Below are positions 9,158 through 17,736 of a DNA stretch of 64,000 nucleotides, piece after piece. The translations under genes and the position numbers were made by a program. The notes below the pieces were generated by a model. The model made no database searches. It was given only the letters and a program-made list of their open reading frames with translations, and was not told the DNA's origin. The DNA comes from Candidatus Rhodoferax mariagerensis. GTDB taxonomy: Bacteria > Pseudomonadota > Gammaproteobacteria > Burkholderiales > Burkholderiaceae_C. Position 1 is the stretch's first letter. Every line of letters starts with the position of its first letter. The DNA is taken from assembly GCA_016719055.1 (NCBI GenBank), contig JADKAW010000017.1, positions 1-64,000 on the forward strand, read 5' to 3'.

Positions 9158-9855
9158 TTCACCACCGACTCAATTTCTTCCATGCGAGCATGTCGTACGT
9201 CAGCGCCCTTCACAATGTAGATGATGAGTTCAGCGATGTTTTTGGCATGATCGCCAATGCGCTCAACCGCCTTGGCCAAAAACAGCAGGTCCAGGCTGGG
9301 AGAGATCATGCGTGGGTCTTCCATCATGTAAGTAATGAGCTTGCGCACAAACCCATCGAACTCTTTGTCAATCAGATCGTCTTCTTTCAAAATGGACAGC
9401 GCCGCTGTGGTATCGAGCCGGGCAAACGCATCAAGTGCTTTGCGCAAAAGCGCTGAGGCCATGTCAGCAGCCACTCGCAGCTCCAACGACGGCAAAGACC
9501 GGGGTGCGCCACTGTTGATGATGGATCGCACCATGCGGGCAATTTTTTCGGCCTCATCACCCACCCGCTCCAGATTTGCCGTGGCCTTGGAGATGGCAAT
9601 CAGCAGGCGTAAATCTCGTGCGGTAGGCTGGCGCCGAGCGATGATGCTGGAGAGCTCGCGGTCGATATCAACCTCCATCGCATTCACTGTGACCTCTGTC
9701 GCCAGCACCTGGTTGGCGATCTCGGCATTGAACTCGGACAAGGAATAAACCGCCTGGCGAATCTGTGACTCCACCAGGCCACCAAGTTCCATGACTCGGG
9801 AGGAAACAGAGCTTAACTCGCTGTCAAACTGGGAGGACAGATGTTTGTCAGGCAT
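9154..9855 (-). CDS. phoU: Phosphate signalling protein PhoU
   Basis: 233 aa, all helical, with the two repeats of the PhoU fold: EVDIDRELSSIIARRQP, then RDLRLLIAISKATANLERVG in the first half and VERIGDHAKNIAEL in the second; the E/DxxxD metal-cluster motifs are intact. PhoU links the Pst transporter to PhoR and damps the Pho response when phosphate is plentiful. It sits between pstB (60-base gap) and phoB (overlap). A second PhoU-like gene lies at 32332. Confidence 0.96.
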   Translation of the reverse strand: MPDKHLSSQFDSELSSVSSRVMELGGLVESQIRQAVYSLSEFNAEIANQVLATEVTVNAMEVDIDRELSSIIARRQPTARDLRLLIAISKATANLERVGDEAEKIARMVRSIINSGAPRSLPSLELRVAADMASALLRKALDAFARLDTTAALSILKEDDLIDKEFDGFVRKLITYMMEDPRMISPSLDLLFLAKAVERIGDHAKNIAELIIYIVKGADVRHARMEEIESVVK

Positions 9856-9915
9856 GGTTTTCTTTCAATAGACCAAAAAATAAAAATGATAACAATCAGA
9901 CGTCTGCCATCCGGG

Positions 9916-10701
9916 TTAACCGAAGCGCCCAGTAATATAGTCTTCGGTTTCCTGGCGATTGGGCTTGAAGAAAATTTGCTCGGTGGCACCAAACTCCATC
10001 AAATCGCCCAGATACATGTAAGCGGTGTAATCGCTGCAACGCGCAGCCTGCTGCATGTTGTGCGTCACGATCACCACGGTGTAGTCCTGCTTGAGTTCAA
10101 TAATTAACTCCTCGACCTTGGCGGTTGAGATCGGGTCGAGCGCTGAGCACGGCTCGTCAAGCAAAATCACTTCAGGCTTGATGGCCACACCGCGTGCAAT
10201 GCACAAGCGCTGCTGCTGGCCACCCGACAGGCTGGCACCGTTCTGCTTGAGTTTGTCTTTGACTTCGTTCCACAATGCCGCCTTGCGCAACGCCCATTCG
10301 ACCCGCTCTTCCATTTCAGACGTGCTCAGGTTTTCAAACAGTTTCACACCAAAGGCGATATTGTCAAAGATTGACATCGGAAACGGCGTGGGCTTTTGAA
10401 ACACCATGCCCACCTTGGCACGCAACAACGCCACGTCCTGTTTGCTGGTGAGCAGATTCTCGCCGTCAAGAATGATCTCACCCTTGGCGTGTTGCTCAGG
10501 GTAAAGCTCGTACATGCGGTTAAAAATCCGCAACAAGGTGGATTTGCCACATCCTGACGGGCCAATGAAGGCCGTGACCCTTTTTTCAGGTATCTCAAGG
10601 TTGATGTTCTTGAGCGCGTGAAACTTGCCGTAAAAGAAGTCAAGGTTCTTGACAGAAATCTTTGATTTTTCGGCTTTGGCAACTGTGGTGGTAGTGTTCA
10701 T
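9916..10701 (-). CDS. pstB: Phosphate ABC transporter ATPase PstB
   Basis: 261 aa. Walker A GPSGCGKST, the PstB-type Q-loop segment VFQKPTPFPMSIFDNIAFG, signature LSGGQQQRLCIARG, Walker B VILLDEPCSALDP and the switch His in VTHNMQQAARCSDY are all present, and the length is normal. It hydrolyses ATP to drive phosphate import through PstA/PstC and contacts PhoU/PhoR signalling. It follows pstA after a 33-base gap. Confidence 0.98.
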   Translation of the reverse strand: MNTTTTVAKAEKSKISVKNLDFFYGKFHALKNINLEIPEKRVTAFIGPSGCGKSTLLRIFNRMYELYPEQHAKGEIILDGENLLTSKQDVALLRAKVGMVFQKPTPFPMSIFDNIAFGVKLFENLSTSEMEERVEWALRKAALWNEVKDKLKQNGASLSGGQQQRLCIARGVAIKPEVILLDEPCSALDPISTAKVEELIIELKQDYTVVIVTHNMQQAARCSDYTAYMYLGDLMEFGATEQIFFKPNRQETEDYITGRFG

Positions 10702-10734
10702 ATGCGGTTTTGATTGGATCGCGTTGGTTTAGCG

Positions 10735-11619
10735 TCAGTCTTTGTTTCTGGTCAGGACACGGGCCAGTATGTTCAGCCCCAAGACGGCCAGGGTGATCAG
10801 GAACACGCCCGCCCAGGCCAACTCCTGCCAGTTTTGGTAGGGACTCATGGCGAACTTGAAAATCGTCACAGGCAAGCTGGCCATGGGTTCACCGAGGCTG
10901 GAGGTCCAGAACTGGTTACTCAAAGCGGTAAACAACAGCGGAGCGGTTTCACCCGCAATGCGGGCCACCGCCAACAACACCCCGGTCACCACGCCGGCAC
11001 GGGCAGCACGCATGGTGATGCTCAAAATCACCTTCCATTTGGGTGCTCCAAGCGCGTACGCCGCCTCACGCAATCCAGGCGGAATCAGTTGCAACATGTT
11101 TTCAGTGGTGCGAATCACCACCGGAATCACGATCAACGCCAACGCCAGGACCCCGGCATAGCCAGAAAACGACTTGAACTGCGCGACCACGACCGAATAA
11201 ACAAACAAGCCAATCACAATCGACGGCGCAGACAGCAAGATGTCATTCACGAACCGGGTGACAGCAGCCAGCCAACTGTGCGTATCAAACTCTGCCAGAT
11301 AAATGCCCGCCATGACACCAATCGGGGTTCCGACAAATGTGGCCAGCATCACCATCAAAAATGAGCCATAGATGGCGTTGGCCAGTCCGCCCGCATCGTT
11401 GGGTGGTGGTGTCATTTGGGTCAGAGTGGCCCAAGTCAAGCCTGCCAACCCCAAGCGCACGGTTTCAAACAAAATCCAGAACAACCACACCAGTCCGAAA
11501 GCCATCGCCGCCAGTGACAGCACCAGCGCAACGATGTTCGTGAATTTACGGCGAGCGTATTTGGCTTGCCGGGTGTCTTTAGATGCCTTAACGTGTGGCA
11601 CGGTTTCGTCAAAGTTCAT
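10735..11619 (-). CDS. pstA: Phosphate ABC transporter permease PstA
   Basis: 294 aa with six membrane segments. The EAA loop for contact with PstB appears as LREAAYALGAPKWKVILSIT, and the following segment AARAGVVTGVLLAVARIAGE is typical of PstA. The start overlaps the pstC stop by four bases (ATGA at 11616-11619), indicating coupled translation in the pst operon. Confidence 0.97.
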   Translation of the reverse strand: MNFDETVPHVKASKDTRQAKYARRKFTNIVALVLSLAAMAFGLVWLFWILFETVRLGLAGLTWATLTQMTPPPNDAGGLANAIYGSFLMVMLATFVGTPIGVMAGIYLAEFDTHSWLAAVTRFVNDILLSAPSIVIGLFVYSVVVAQFKSFSGYAGVLALALIVIPVVIRTTENMLQLIPPGLREAAYALGAPKWKVILSITMRAARAGVVTGVLLAVARIAGETAPLLFTALSNQFWTSSLGEPMASLPVTIFKFAMSPYQNWQELAWAGVFLITLAVLGLNILARVLTRNKD

Positions 11620-12647
11620 GATTTGGCACCTTCACCCTTTTTGAGCTGTGACAACAACAGTTTGGACAGTGACAGCACCACAAACGTGATAAAGAAGAGC
11701 ACTAGCCCCAGATACATCAGTGAAGCCTGGTGCAACCCAGCACCTGCCTCGGCAAACTCGTTGGCCAATGCAGAAGTAATGCTGTTGGCTGCCTGAAACA
11801 GGCTCAGAGAATCAAGCTGGTTAAAGTTGCCAATGACAAAGGTAACCGCCATGGTTTCCCCGATGGCACGCCCCAGCCCGAGCATGATGCCGCCAATCAC
11901 ACCGGCTTTGGTATAAGGCAACACCACGGTTGACACCACCTCCCAGGTGGTAGCGCCCAGCCCGTAGGCCGACTCCTTCAAAAGAGTAGGGGTGACTTCA
12001 AACACGTCACGCATCACTGCCGCGATGAACGGAATGATCATGATCGCCAAAATAATGCCGGCTGACAAAATACCAATACCCACGGGCGGGCCGGAAACAA
12101 ACGCCTCAAGGAACGGAACTCCCTTGAAAACTGACTGCAGTGGCTGCTGCACATAGGTCGACAAAATGGGGCTAAACACCAGCAAGCCCCACATGCCGTA
12201 AACAATCGAAGGAATAGCCGCCAACAACTCGATGGCTGTGCCCAGCGGTCTTTTGAGCCAGGCTGGGGACAGTTCTGTCAAAAACAAGGCAATTCCGAAA
12301 CTCACCGGCACGGCGATCACCAGCGCAATGACGGATGTCATCAAGGTGCCGTAGATCATCACCAGGCCGCCAAAGTCCTCTTGAACGGGGTCCCAGGTGG
12401 TGGACGCCAGAAAACCAAGACCATACTTGCTGATGGCCGGCCAGGCGCTGATGGTCAAGGACAACAAAATGGCAAACAGCAAGCCCAGCGTCAGCAGCGC
12501 AGCCCCCTTGGCCAGCCAGCCAAAAACGCGGTCTGCCATCGGGCCGGATCGCGCAGTTTTAACCGGCGGCACACCTGCCGCTCCTTGTCGGGCCGACGCC
12601 CCCATCGGGCTCATCGGCATCTCTTGCTGGGTCGTTGTTGCTGCCAC
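11616..12647 (-). CDS. pstC: Phosphate ABC transporter permease PstC
   Basis: 343 aa. After a polar 30-residue N-terminus come six membrane segments. The EAA-type loop LLKESAYGLGATTWEVVSTV and the segment GLGRAIGETMAVTFVIGN are the conserved PstC blocks. It pairs with PstA to form the phosphate channel and starts 33 bases after the pstS stop. Confidence 0.97.
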   Translation of the reverse strand: MAATTTQQEMPMSPMGASARQGAAGVPPVKTARSGPMADRVFGWLAKGAALLTLGLLFAILLSLTISAWPAISKYGLGFLASTTWDPVQEDFGGLVMIYGTLMTSVIALVIAVPVSFGIALFLTELSPAWLKRPLGTAIELLAAIPSIVYGMWGLLVFSPILSTYVQQPLQSVFKGVPFLEAFVSGPPVGIGILSAGIILAIMIIPFIAAVMRDVFEVTPTLLKESAYGLGATTWEVVSTVVLPYTKAGVIGGIMLGLGRAIGETMAVTFVIGNFNQLDSLSLFQAANSITSALANEFAEAGAGLHQASLMYLGLVLFFITFVVLSLSKLLLSQLKKGEGAKS

Positions 12648-12680
12648 TTGGTTTTCCTTTGGTCGTACCTGGTCAGGTGT

Positions 12681-13721
12681 TTACTTCAAAGCAACCGGCT
12701 TGCCCGATGTATCTTTGACCGCACCCCAAGCCTTTTCGATGGTGGCCACCACGCTGTCAGGCAGCGCTACATAGTCCAGGTCGCCGGCAATCTTGTCGCC
12801 GCTCTTGAAAGCCCACGTGAAAAACTTGAAGGTTTCGGTGGCATTGGCCGGCTTGTCTTGCACGTTGTACATCAAGATGAAGGTAGCAGTCGAAATCGGC
12901 CAGGTGCCCTTGCCAGGCTGGTCAACAATCAATTGATAGAACGACTTGTTCCAGTCAGCCCCGGCCGCCGCAGCGGCAAAAGCCTCTTCACTTGGGGGAA
13001 CAAAGACACCATCCTTGTTTTTCATCATGGTGTAGGTCATTTTGTTTTGCTTGACGTAGGAATATTCCACATAACCAATGGAGTTGGGCAGACGGTTCAC
13101 AAAAGCGGCCACACCTTCGTTGCCCTTGCCACCCGCACCCACAGGCCAATTCACCGCTGTGCCCTCACCCACTTTGGTTTTCCACTCGGGGTGAACGCGG
13201 CTAAGGTAGTTGGTGAAGTTGAACGTGGTGCCCGAACCATCGGCGCGACGCACTGGTGCAATATCAGCATCAGGCAAAGCCAGGCCAGGGTTAAGGGCCT
13301 TCAGTGCGGCGTCGTTCCACTTGGTGATCTTTCCTAAGTAAATGTCACCCAACACCTGGCCATCCAGCTTCATTTGGCCGGGAGCAATACCCTTGATGTT
13401 GATCACCGGCACGGTGCCACCAATCACGGTAGGAAACTGAAACTGGCCCTTCTTGGCCAGCACGTCGTCAGTCAACGGCATATCTGATGCACCAAAGTCA
13501 ACTGTTTTGGAGTCAATTTGCTTGATGCCCGCGCCGGAACCTACTGACTGGTAGTTCACTTTGACGCCAGTTGCCTTGTTGTAATCAGCCGCCCACTTGG
13601 AATAGACCGGGGCCGGAAAACTAGCACCAGCTCCTGTAATTTCCTGGGCATTCACTGCCCCAGCACCCAAAAATGCCAGCGCCGTGGTCGCCATGATCGA
13701 TTTGATCGTGCAATGTTTCAT
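12681..13721 (-). CDS. pstS: Periplasmic phosphate-binding protein PstS
   Basis: 346 aa. A Sec signal peptide (MATTALAFLGAGAVNA, cleavage near residue 25) precedes ITGAGASFPAPVYSKWAADY, the conserved PstS start. Phosphate-binding blocks are visible: GSGAGIKQI, DFGASDMPL and RRADGSGTTFNFTNYLS. It is the first gene of pstSCAB-phoU-phoB-phoR, and a Pho-box-like site lies 73-91 bases upstream of its ATG. Confidence 0.98.
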   Translation of the reverse strand: MKHCTIKSIMATTALAFLGAGAVNAQEITGAGASFPAPVYSKWAADYNKATGVKVNYQSVGSGAGIKQIDSKTVDFGASDMPLTDDVLAKKGQFQFPTVIGGTVPVINIKGIAPGQMKLDGQVLGDIYLGKITKWNDAALKALNPGLALPDADIAPVRRADGSGTTFNFTNYLSRVHPEWKTKVGEGTAVNWPVGAGGKGNEGVAAFVNRLPNSIGYVEYSYVKQNKMTYTMMKNKDGVFVPPSEEAFAAAAAGADWNKSFYQLIVDQPGKGTWPISTATFILMYNVQDKPANATETFKFFTWAFKSGDKIAGDLDYVALPDSVVATIEKAWGAVKDTSGKPVALK

Positions 13722-13793
13722 GTAAAGTCCTTGGTAGGTTGATACGATTCACCGAAGGGTTTCGGTTGCATGCCAGGTACTTTAAGACGTCAA

Positions 13794-13812
13794 TATGTCA
13801 GGACTATGACAA
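13794..13812 (-). promoter_or_regulatory. Pho box upstream of pstS
   Basis: The minus strand reads TTGTCATAGTCCTGACATA: two CTGTCAT-like half-sites spaced 11 bp, against the known consensus CTGTCATAWAWCTGTCAYM. The site points toward pstS and lies 73 bases before its start codon. Confidence 0.65.
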
Positions 13813-13879
13813 AGCAAGGATTGTTGAAAAACGCCGGCATCGGTTGGCACTTGACGGGTGCGATCGCACGTTCATACAA

Positions 13880-13898
13880 CTGTCACTTAAACGTCATC
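13880..13898 (+). promoter_or_regulatory. Pho box upstream of the small gene-ppk2 unit
   Basis: CTGTCACTTAAACGTCATC has two half-sites 11 bp apart and points rightward, 92 bases before the ATG at 13990. It sits back to back with the pstS site in the same 268-bp intergenic region. Confidence 0.6.
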
Positions 13899-13989
13899 AA
13901 GATAGTGCCCCAAATACGCTACGCTACCGTCCATGTGCACGCGCTCTGACTACTCTGACGCTTGCGAACAATCTTCATTGGAACCACTC

Positions 13990-14277
13990 ATGCTAGCCAT
14001 CAAAAAAGCCCGCAAACTCATTGAAACCAACCCGAACGAGCCTGCGTCGCAAATCATTGCCGCTTTGGTGCTGGCGCTAGAAAGCGAAACCAGCATTTCT
14101 GTGGCGCAGCTCTACCAACTCGACAACAAGCGCTTTGAATTGGCACTCGAAATACTGGACGAATGGCGTCTGGACCGGCATTACGCCAGCAAGCTGCGCC
14201 TGCTCGACACCAGCAATCTGGCGCGGGAACTCGGCGTACCCAACACGGCCCCCGCCGCTGCCGCGCCAACTGTTTGA
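13990..14277 (+). CDS. Conserved small protein of unknown function upstream of ppk2
   Basis: 95 aa from the ATG at 13990 (MLAIKKARKLIETNPNEPAS). It is mostly helical, with no signal peptide, no membrane segment and an Ala/Pro-rich end. I do not recognise a named domain, although I have an impression of similar proteins in other Comamonadaceae. A good Pho box precedes it and ppk2 follows 100 bases later, so it is probably phosphate-regulated. Function is not known. Confidence 0.65.
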   Translation: MLAIKKARKLIETNPNEPASQIIAALVLALESETSISVAQLYQLDNKRFELALEILDEWRLDRHYASKLRLLDTSNLARELGVPNTAPAAAAPTV

Positions 14278-14377
14278 ATCGTCGGCGCCGACATGGCGCT
14301 GCAGCCTCAAAGTCATGATTTAGTCATGGTTGCGGGATAAACTCGTCCGGTCAATTAAATCAAATCAGGAGCTTCGC

Positions 14378-15301
14378 TTGAAATACTCTCAATCCGACGA
14401 TGAACTGATCCAGCGCATCCGCCGCGACCTGGCTGACAGCTACGACGAAGAGTTGGAGCTAGAGCTTGAAGACCGCAACCTCGATGAGATGGCGGACAGC
14501 CTGGTCGACACCGAGTCTGAAGCCTACCGCACCGGTCGACGCCTGTATTTTCGCGAGCTGTTTCGCCTGCAGGGCGAACTGGTCAAGCTGCAGGATTGGG
14601 TTGTCAAAAGCGGACAAAAAATCGTGATCTGTTTTGAGGGCCGGGATGCTGCCGGTAAGGGCGGCACCATCAAGCGCATCACCCAGCGGCTAAACCCGCG
14701 TGTATGCCGGGTCGCGGCGTTGCCGGCGCCCAACCTGCGCGAACAAACCCAGTGGTACTTTCAACGCTATGTGGCACACCTGCCGGGTGCGGGCGAAATG
14801 GTGCTGTTTGACCGCAGCTGGTACAACCGCGCGGGCGTCGAGCGCGTCATGGGGTTTTGCACCGACGAGCAATACGAAGAATTTTTCCGATCGGTGCCTG
14901 AGTTTGAAAAAATGTTGGTGCGCTCGGGCATCAAGCTCATCAAATACTGGTTTTCGGTCACGGACGAAGAGCAGCAACTGCGCTTTTTGGGCCGCATCCA
15001 CGACCCGCTCAAGCAGTGGAAGCTCAGCCCCATGGACATGGAGTCGCGCAAGCGCTGGGAGGAATACACCAAGGCCAAAGAAGTCATGCTGGAGCGCACG
15101 CACATTCCAGAAGCACCGTGGTGGGTGGTCAACTCGGTGGACAAGAAAAAAGCCCGGCTTAACTGCATTCATCATTTGCTGAGCCAGATTCCGTATGAAG
15201 AGGTCGAGTTCACTCCCATCGTGCTGCCACCACGCCAACGCAACGACGACTATGTGCGTCAACCAGTGCCCAACGAGATTCTGGTGCCTGAAGTTTATTA
15301 A
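14378..15301 (+). CDS. ppk2: Polyphosphate kinase 2 (PPK2 family)
   Basis: 307 aa if started at the TTG at 14378, which has AGGAG at 14367-14371 spaced six bases; an in-frame TTG at 14330 lacks an RBS. The P-loop fold shows Walker A GRDAAGKGG, the PPK2 Walker B block DRSWYNRAGVERVMGF and a lid region around FLGRIHDPLKQWKLSPMD. The single-domain length suits class I PPK2 enzymes, which use polyphosphate to phosphorylate nucleoside diphosphates (or, reversed, make polyphosphate). Lying in the Pho block next to pst, it probably manages polyphosphate stores during phosphate shifts. Nucleotide preference cannot be read from sequence. Confidence 0.93.
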   Translation: MKYSQSDDELIQRIRRDLADSYDEELELELEDRNLDEMADSLVDTESEAYRTGRRLYFRELFRLQGELVKLQDWVVKSGQKIVICFEGRDAAGKGGTIKRITQRLNPRVCRVAALPAPNLREQTQWYFQRYVAHLPGAGEMVLFDRSWYNRAGVERVMGFCTDEQYEEFFRSVPEFEKMLVRSGIKLIKYWFSVTDEEQQLRFLGRIHDPLKQWKLSPMDMESRKRWEEYTKAKEVMLERTHIPEAPWWVVNSVDKKKARLNCIHHLLSQIPYEEVEFTPIVLPPRQRNDDYVRQPVPNEILVPEVY

Positions 15302-15368
15302 GCCTTGCCACTTCGCGCGGCAATGATGCCGCACCTTGTTGTCACAAAAGCAAGGCTGCTTTGCTTCA

Positions 15369-15417
15369 TTTTAAATAGCATATAGCGCTTACATATCAAG
15401 GGCCAAAGGCCAATTTT
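15369..15417 (-). repeat. Dispersed ~50-bp repeat, copy 2
   Basis: The plus strand carries AAATAGCATATAGCGCTT, then CAAGGGCCAAAGGCCAATTTT at the other end: the reverse orientation of the family, in the intergenic space after ppk2. A short GCGGCA/TGCCGC hairpin without a T run lies nearby at 15317-15332. Confidence 0.65.
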
Positions 15418-15442
15418 CTCTATAAACTGTACTTCAATCTGG

Positions 15443-15467
15443 CTGTCACACCACTGACACATTGACG
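15443..15467 (+). promoter_or_regulatory. Pho box upstream of the phosphatase-glycosyltransferase pair
   Basis: CTGTCACACCACTGACAC provides two half-sites 11 bp apart, with a third TTGACG-like half-site directly after. It lies 40-64 bases before the ATG at 15507. Confidence 0.65.
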
Positions 15468-15506
15468 CCTTACATTGACCGTTTTCAACAGTCAAGCAGG
15501 TGTTTC

Positions 15507-16559
15507 ATGATTACAAACCAATTTTTGCGCAGCACCCTGGCTGCAGTGTTCTGCTTTGGAATTGCCGGCTGCGCTTCCTCTAGTGGCGGTGTCGACAAGG
15601 CAAGCTCAACCTCCAGCATGGGCAAATACAGCTTTGGCCTGTGGGGCGACATGCCCTACAAAAAAGCTGGCGACGACGCCAAGCTGCCAGCGGTGCTGCA
15701 AAGCATCAACGCCTCTGACATTGCGTTTTCGCTGTACGACGGAGACATCAAGGACGGCAGTTCCAAATGCACCGATGACGTTTATACCGATGCCTTGAAG
15801 ATGTTTGGCAGCATGAAAAAGCCGGTGGTTTACGTGCCGGGTGACAACGAGTGGACCGACTGCCACCGCCTCAACAATGGTGGCATGGACAGCCTGGAGC
15901 GCTTGAGCCATCTTCGCAAAGTGCTGTACCCCACGCTCAACTCATTGGGTCAAACCACTTTGGCGCTCGAACACCAAGGGAAACTGGGTGAGAAATTTGT
16001 GGAAAACACTCGCTTCAGCCATGGCGACATCACGTTTGTTGGCATTAACATGCCGGGCAGCAACAACAACATGGTCATGAATGCCAAGGAATGCAGCAAC
16101 AAGAGTGCCCGCAAAACCGCCCAATGTGATGCAGCCAACGCGGAGTATCTGGAGCGAGATGCGGCCAATGTCGTCTGGTTGAGTGAATCGTTTGCCCAGG
16201 CCAAGGCCAAAAACGCCCGCGGACTGGTGCTGGTGGTACAAGCCGACCCGGGTTTTGATTGGCCCGAAACCGAAGAATTTGACGACAGCACATTGCCTGG
16301 CGTGAGCGGTTATCGCCATTTCATGAGCAAGCTCGCCGAGCAGACACAAACCTTCAAGGGTGAAGTGCTGTTTGTACATGGTGACACACACTTCTTCAAG
16401 CTTGACAAGCCATTGTTCAACCCGGGCAACATGCTGACCAACTTCACCCGTCTGCAAACCTTTGGCAGCCCCAGCCTGCATTGGGTCAAAGTGACGGTGG
16501 ATCCGGCCAGCGCCAGCGTGTTTCAGGTTGAACCCATCACCGTCAAGCAACCCAACTGA
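15507..16559 (+). CDS. Predicted lipoprotein metallophosphoesterase of the Pho regulon
   Basis: 350 aa. The N-terminus MITNQFLRSTLAAVFCFGIAGC is a lipoprotein signal with lipobox GIAGC, so the enzyme should be anchored outside the cytoplasm. Calcineurin-like metal motifs follow: FGLWGDMPY, LYDGDIKDGSS, PGDNEWTDC (equivalent to GNHE) and VHGDTHFF (GxH type). It would hydrolyse a phosphomono- or diester whose identity I cannot tell. A strong Pho box lies just upstream, and a lipid-type glycosyltransferase follows 46 bases later, probably in the same transcript. It is secreted, so it is not a direct equivalent of cytosolic PlcP. Confidence 0.82.
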   Translation: MITNQFLRSTLAAVFCFGIAGCASSSGGVDKASSTSSMGKYSFGLWGDMPYKKAGDDAKLPAVLQSINASDIAFSLYDGDIKDGSSKCTDDVYTDALKMFGSMKKPVVYVPGDNEWTDCHRLNNGGMDSLERLSHLRKVLYPTLNSLGQTTLALEHQGKLGEKFVENTRFSHGDITFVGINMPGSNNNMVMNAKECSNKSARKTAQCDAANAEYLERDAANVVWLSESFAQAKAKNARGLVLVVQADPGFDWPETEEFDDSTLPGVSGYRHFMSKLAEQTQTFKGEVLFVHGDTHFFKLDKPLFNPGNMLTNFTRLQTFGSPSLHWVKVTVDPASASVFQVEPITVKQPN

Positions 16560-16605
16560 CCCTGCAACCGTCGCCCCTGAACGAAATGGCCGGTAACTTT
16601 CTGGC

Positions 16606-17712
16606 ATGACCTGCGTTGACCTGATCTACTTCAACGCAGGTGGCGGCCACCGGGCAGCTGCAAAGGCTCTGGCTCAAGCCATGCAGCACCTGCCCTGGCA
16701 GGTGCGACAGGTCAGTCTGGTTGAAATACTTGACCCCAAGGGTCAGTTTTACGACAACCTGGGATTACAGCCCGAAGACTTTTACAACAAGCGTCTGGCC
16801 AACGGCCTGACCTTGGGCATGCGGCAAGAGTTGAAACTGCTGCAATGGTTCATCAGGCTTGGGCACCTGGCGATGGTCAAAAAGATGCAAGCGCACTGGC
16901 TGTCAACCCAGCCCGACATGGTGGTGTCGCTGATCCCCAATTTCAACCGCGCCCTGTGCCAAAGCCTGTCTTTGGCACGGCCCGGCACGCCCTATGTGAC
17001 GGTGCTGACCGACATGGCCGATTACCCGCCCAATTTCTGGATTGAACCCGATCAACCACAGCATGTGGTTTGCGGTACCGACCACGCAGTAGCCCAAGCC
17101 CTGGCAGCAGGCTGCTCCCCCATGCGTGTTCACCAGACCTCGGGCATGATCCTTTCGCCGCATTTTTACGCGCCGCGTGTGATGGATCGCGCCGCAGAAC
17201 GGCAAAAACATGGCCTGGATACACAGCAGGCGGTTGGCGTGGTGATGTTTGGTGGCTACGGCTCTGACACCATGAAACGCATCGCAAAAAAGCTGCCCGA
17301 TACGCCTTTGATTTTGCTATGTGGCAAAAACGCCAAGCTGGCCCAATCGCTGCGCCGACAACCAGCCAGAGCCGCAAGGGTCGTGGTTGAATTTACCGAC
17401 GATGTGGCCTATTGGCTGCGTTTGGCAGATTTCTTCATTGGCAAACCCGGCCCAGCCAGTCTCAGCGAAGCCGTCCACATGGGCCTGCCCGTGATCACCA
17501 CGCGCAACGCCTGGACCATGCCCCAAGAGCGCTGGAACACACAGTGGGTGGTGGCGCAAGAACTCGGTGTGGTGGTGCGCAGCTTTACCGAGGTGCGCAC
17601 GGCGGTGGATGCCATTGTGGGCGGGTTGCCACAATGGCAAACCAGGGTCCAAAAGGTGCAGAACCGTGCCGTGTTTGAGGTGCCAGAAATTCTGGCCAGG
17701 CTGCTCGGCTGA
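16606..17712 (+). CDS. Glycosyltransferase of the MGDG-synthase/MurG (GT28) type, galactosyldiacylglycerol synthase-like
   Basis: 368 aa, GT-B fold. The N-terminal domain starts YFNAGGGHRAAAKALAQA, the glycine-rich loop plus His of MGDG synthases and MurG. The C-terminal domain has VVMFGGYGSDTM and the donor-binding block FIGKPGPASLSEAVHMGLPV (GPxSxxEA). Such enzymes transfer a hexose from UDP-sugar to a lipid acceptor, often diacylglycerol. Here it follows a Pho-box-controlled phosphatase, which suggests glycolipids made to spare phospholipid during phosphate starvation. That role is inference; sugar and acceptor are unknown. Its 3' end converges on the next gene, 24 bases away. Confidence 0.8.
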   Translation: MTCVDLIYFNAGGGHRAAAKALAQAMQHLPWQVRQVSLVEILDPKGQFYDNLGLQPEDFYNKRLANGLTLGMRQELKLLQWFIRLGHLAMVKKMQAHWLSTQPDMVVSLIPNFNRALCQSLSLARPGTPYVTVLTDMADYPPNFWIEPDQPQHVVCGTDHAVAQALAAGCSPMRVHQTSGMILSPHFYAPRVMDRAAERQKHGLDTQQAVGVVMFGGYGSDTMKRIAKKLPDTPLILLCGKNAKLAQSLRRQPARAARVVVEFTDDVAYWLRLADFFIGKPGPASLSEAVHMGLPVITTRNAWTMPQERWNTQWVVAQELGVVVRSFTEVRTAVDAIVGGLPQWQTRVQKVQNRAVFEVPEILARLLG

Positions 17713-17736
17713 ACAGCTTTCGCATTCGGTGGCGAT

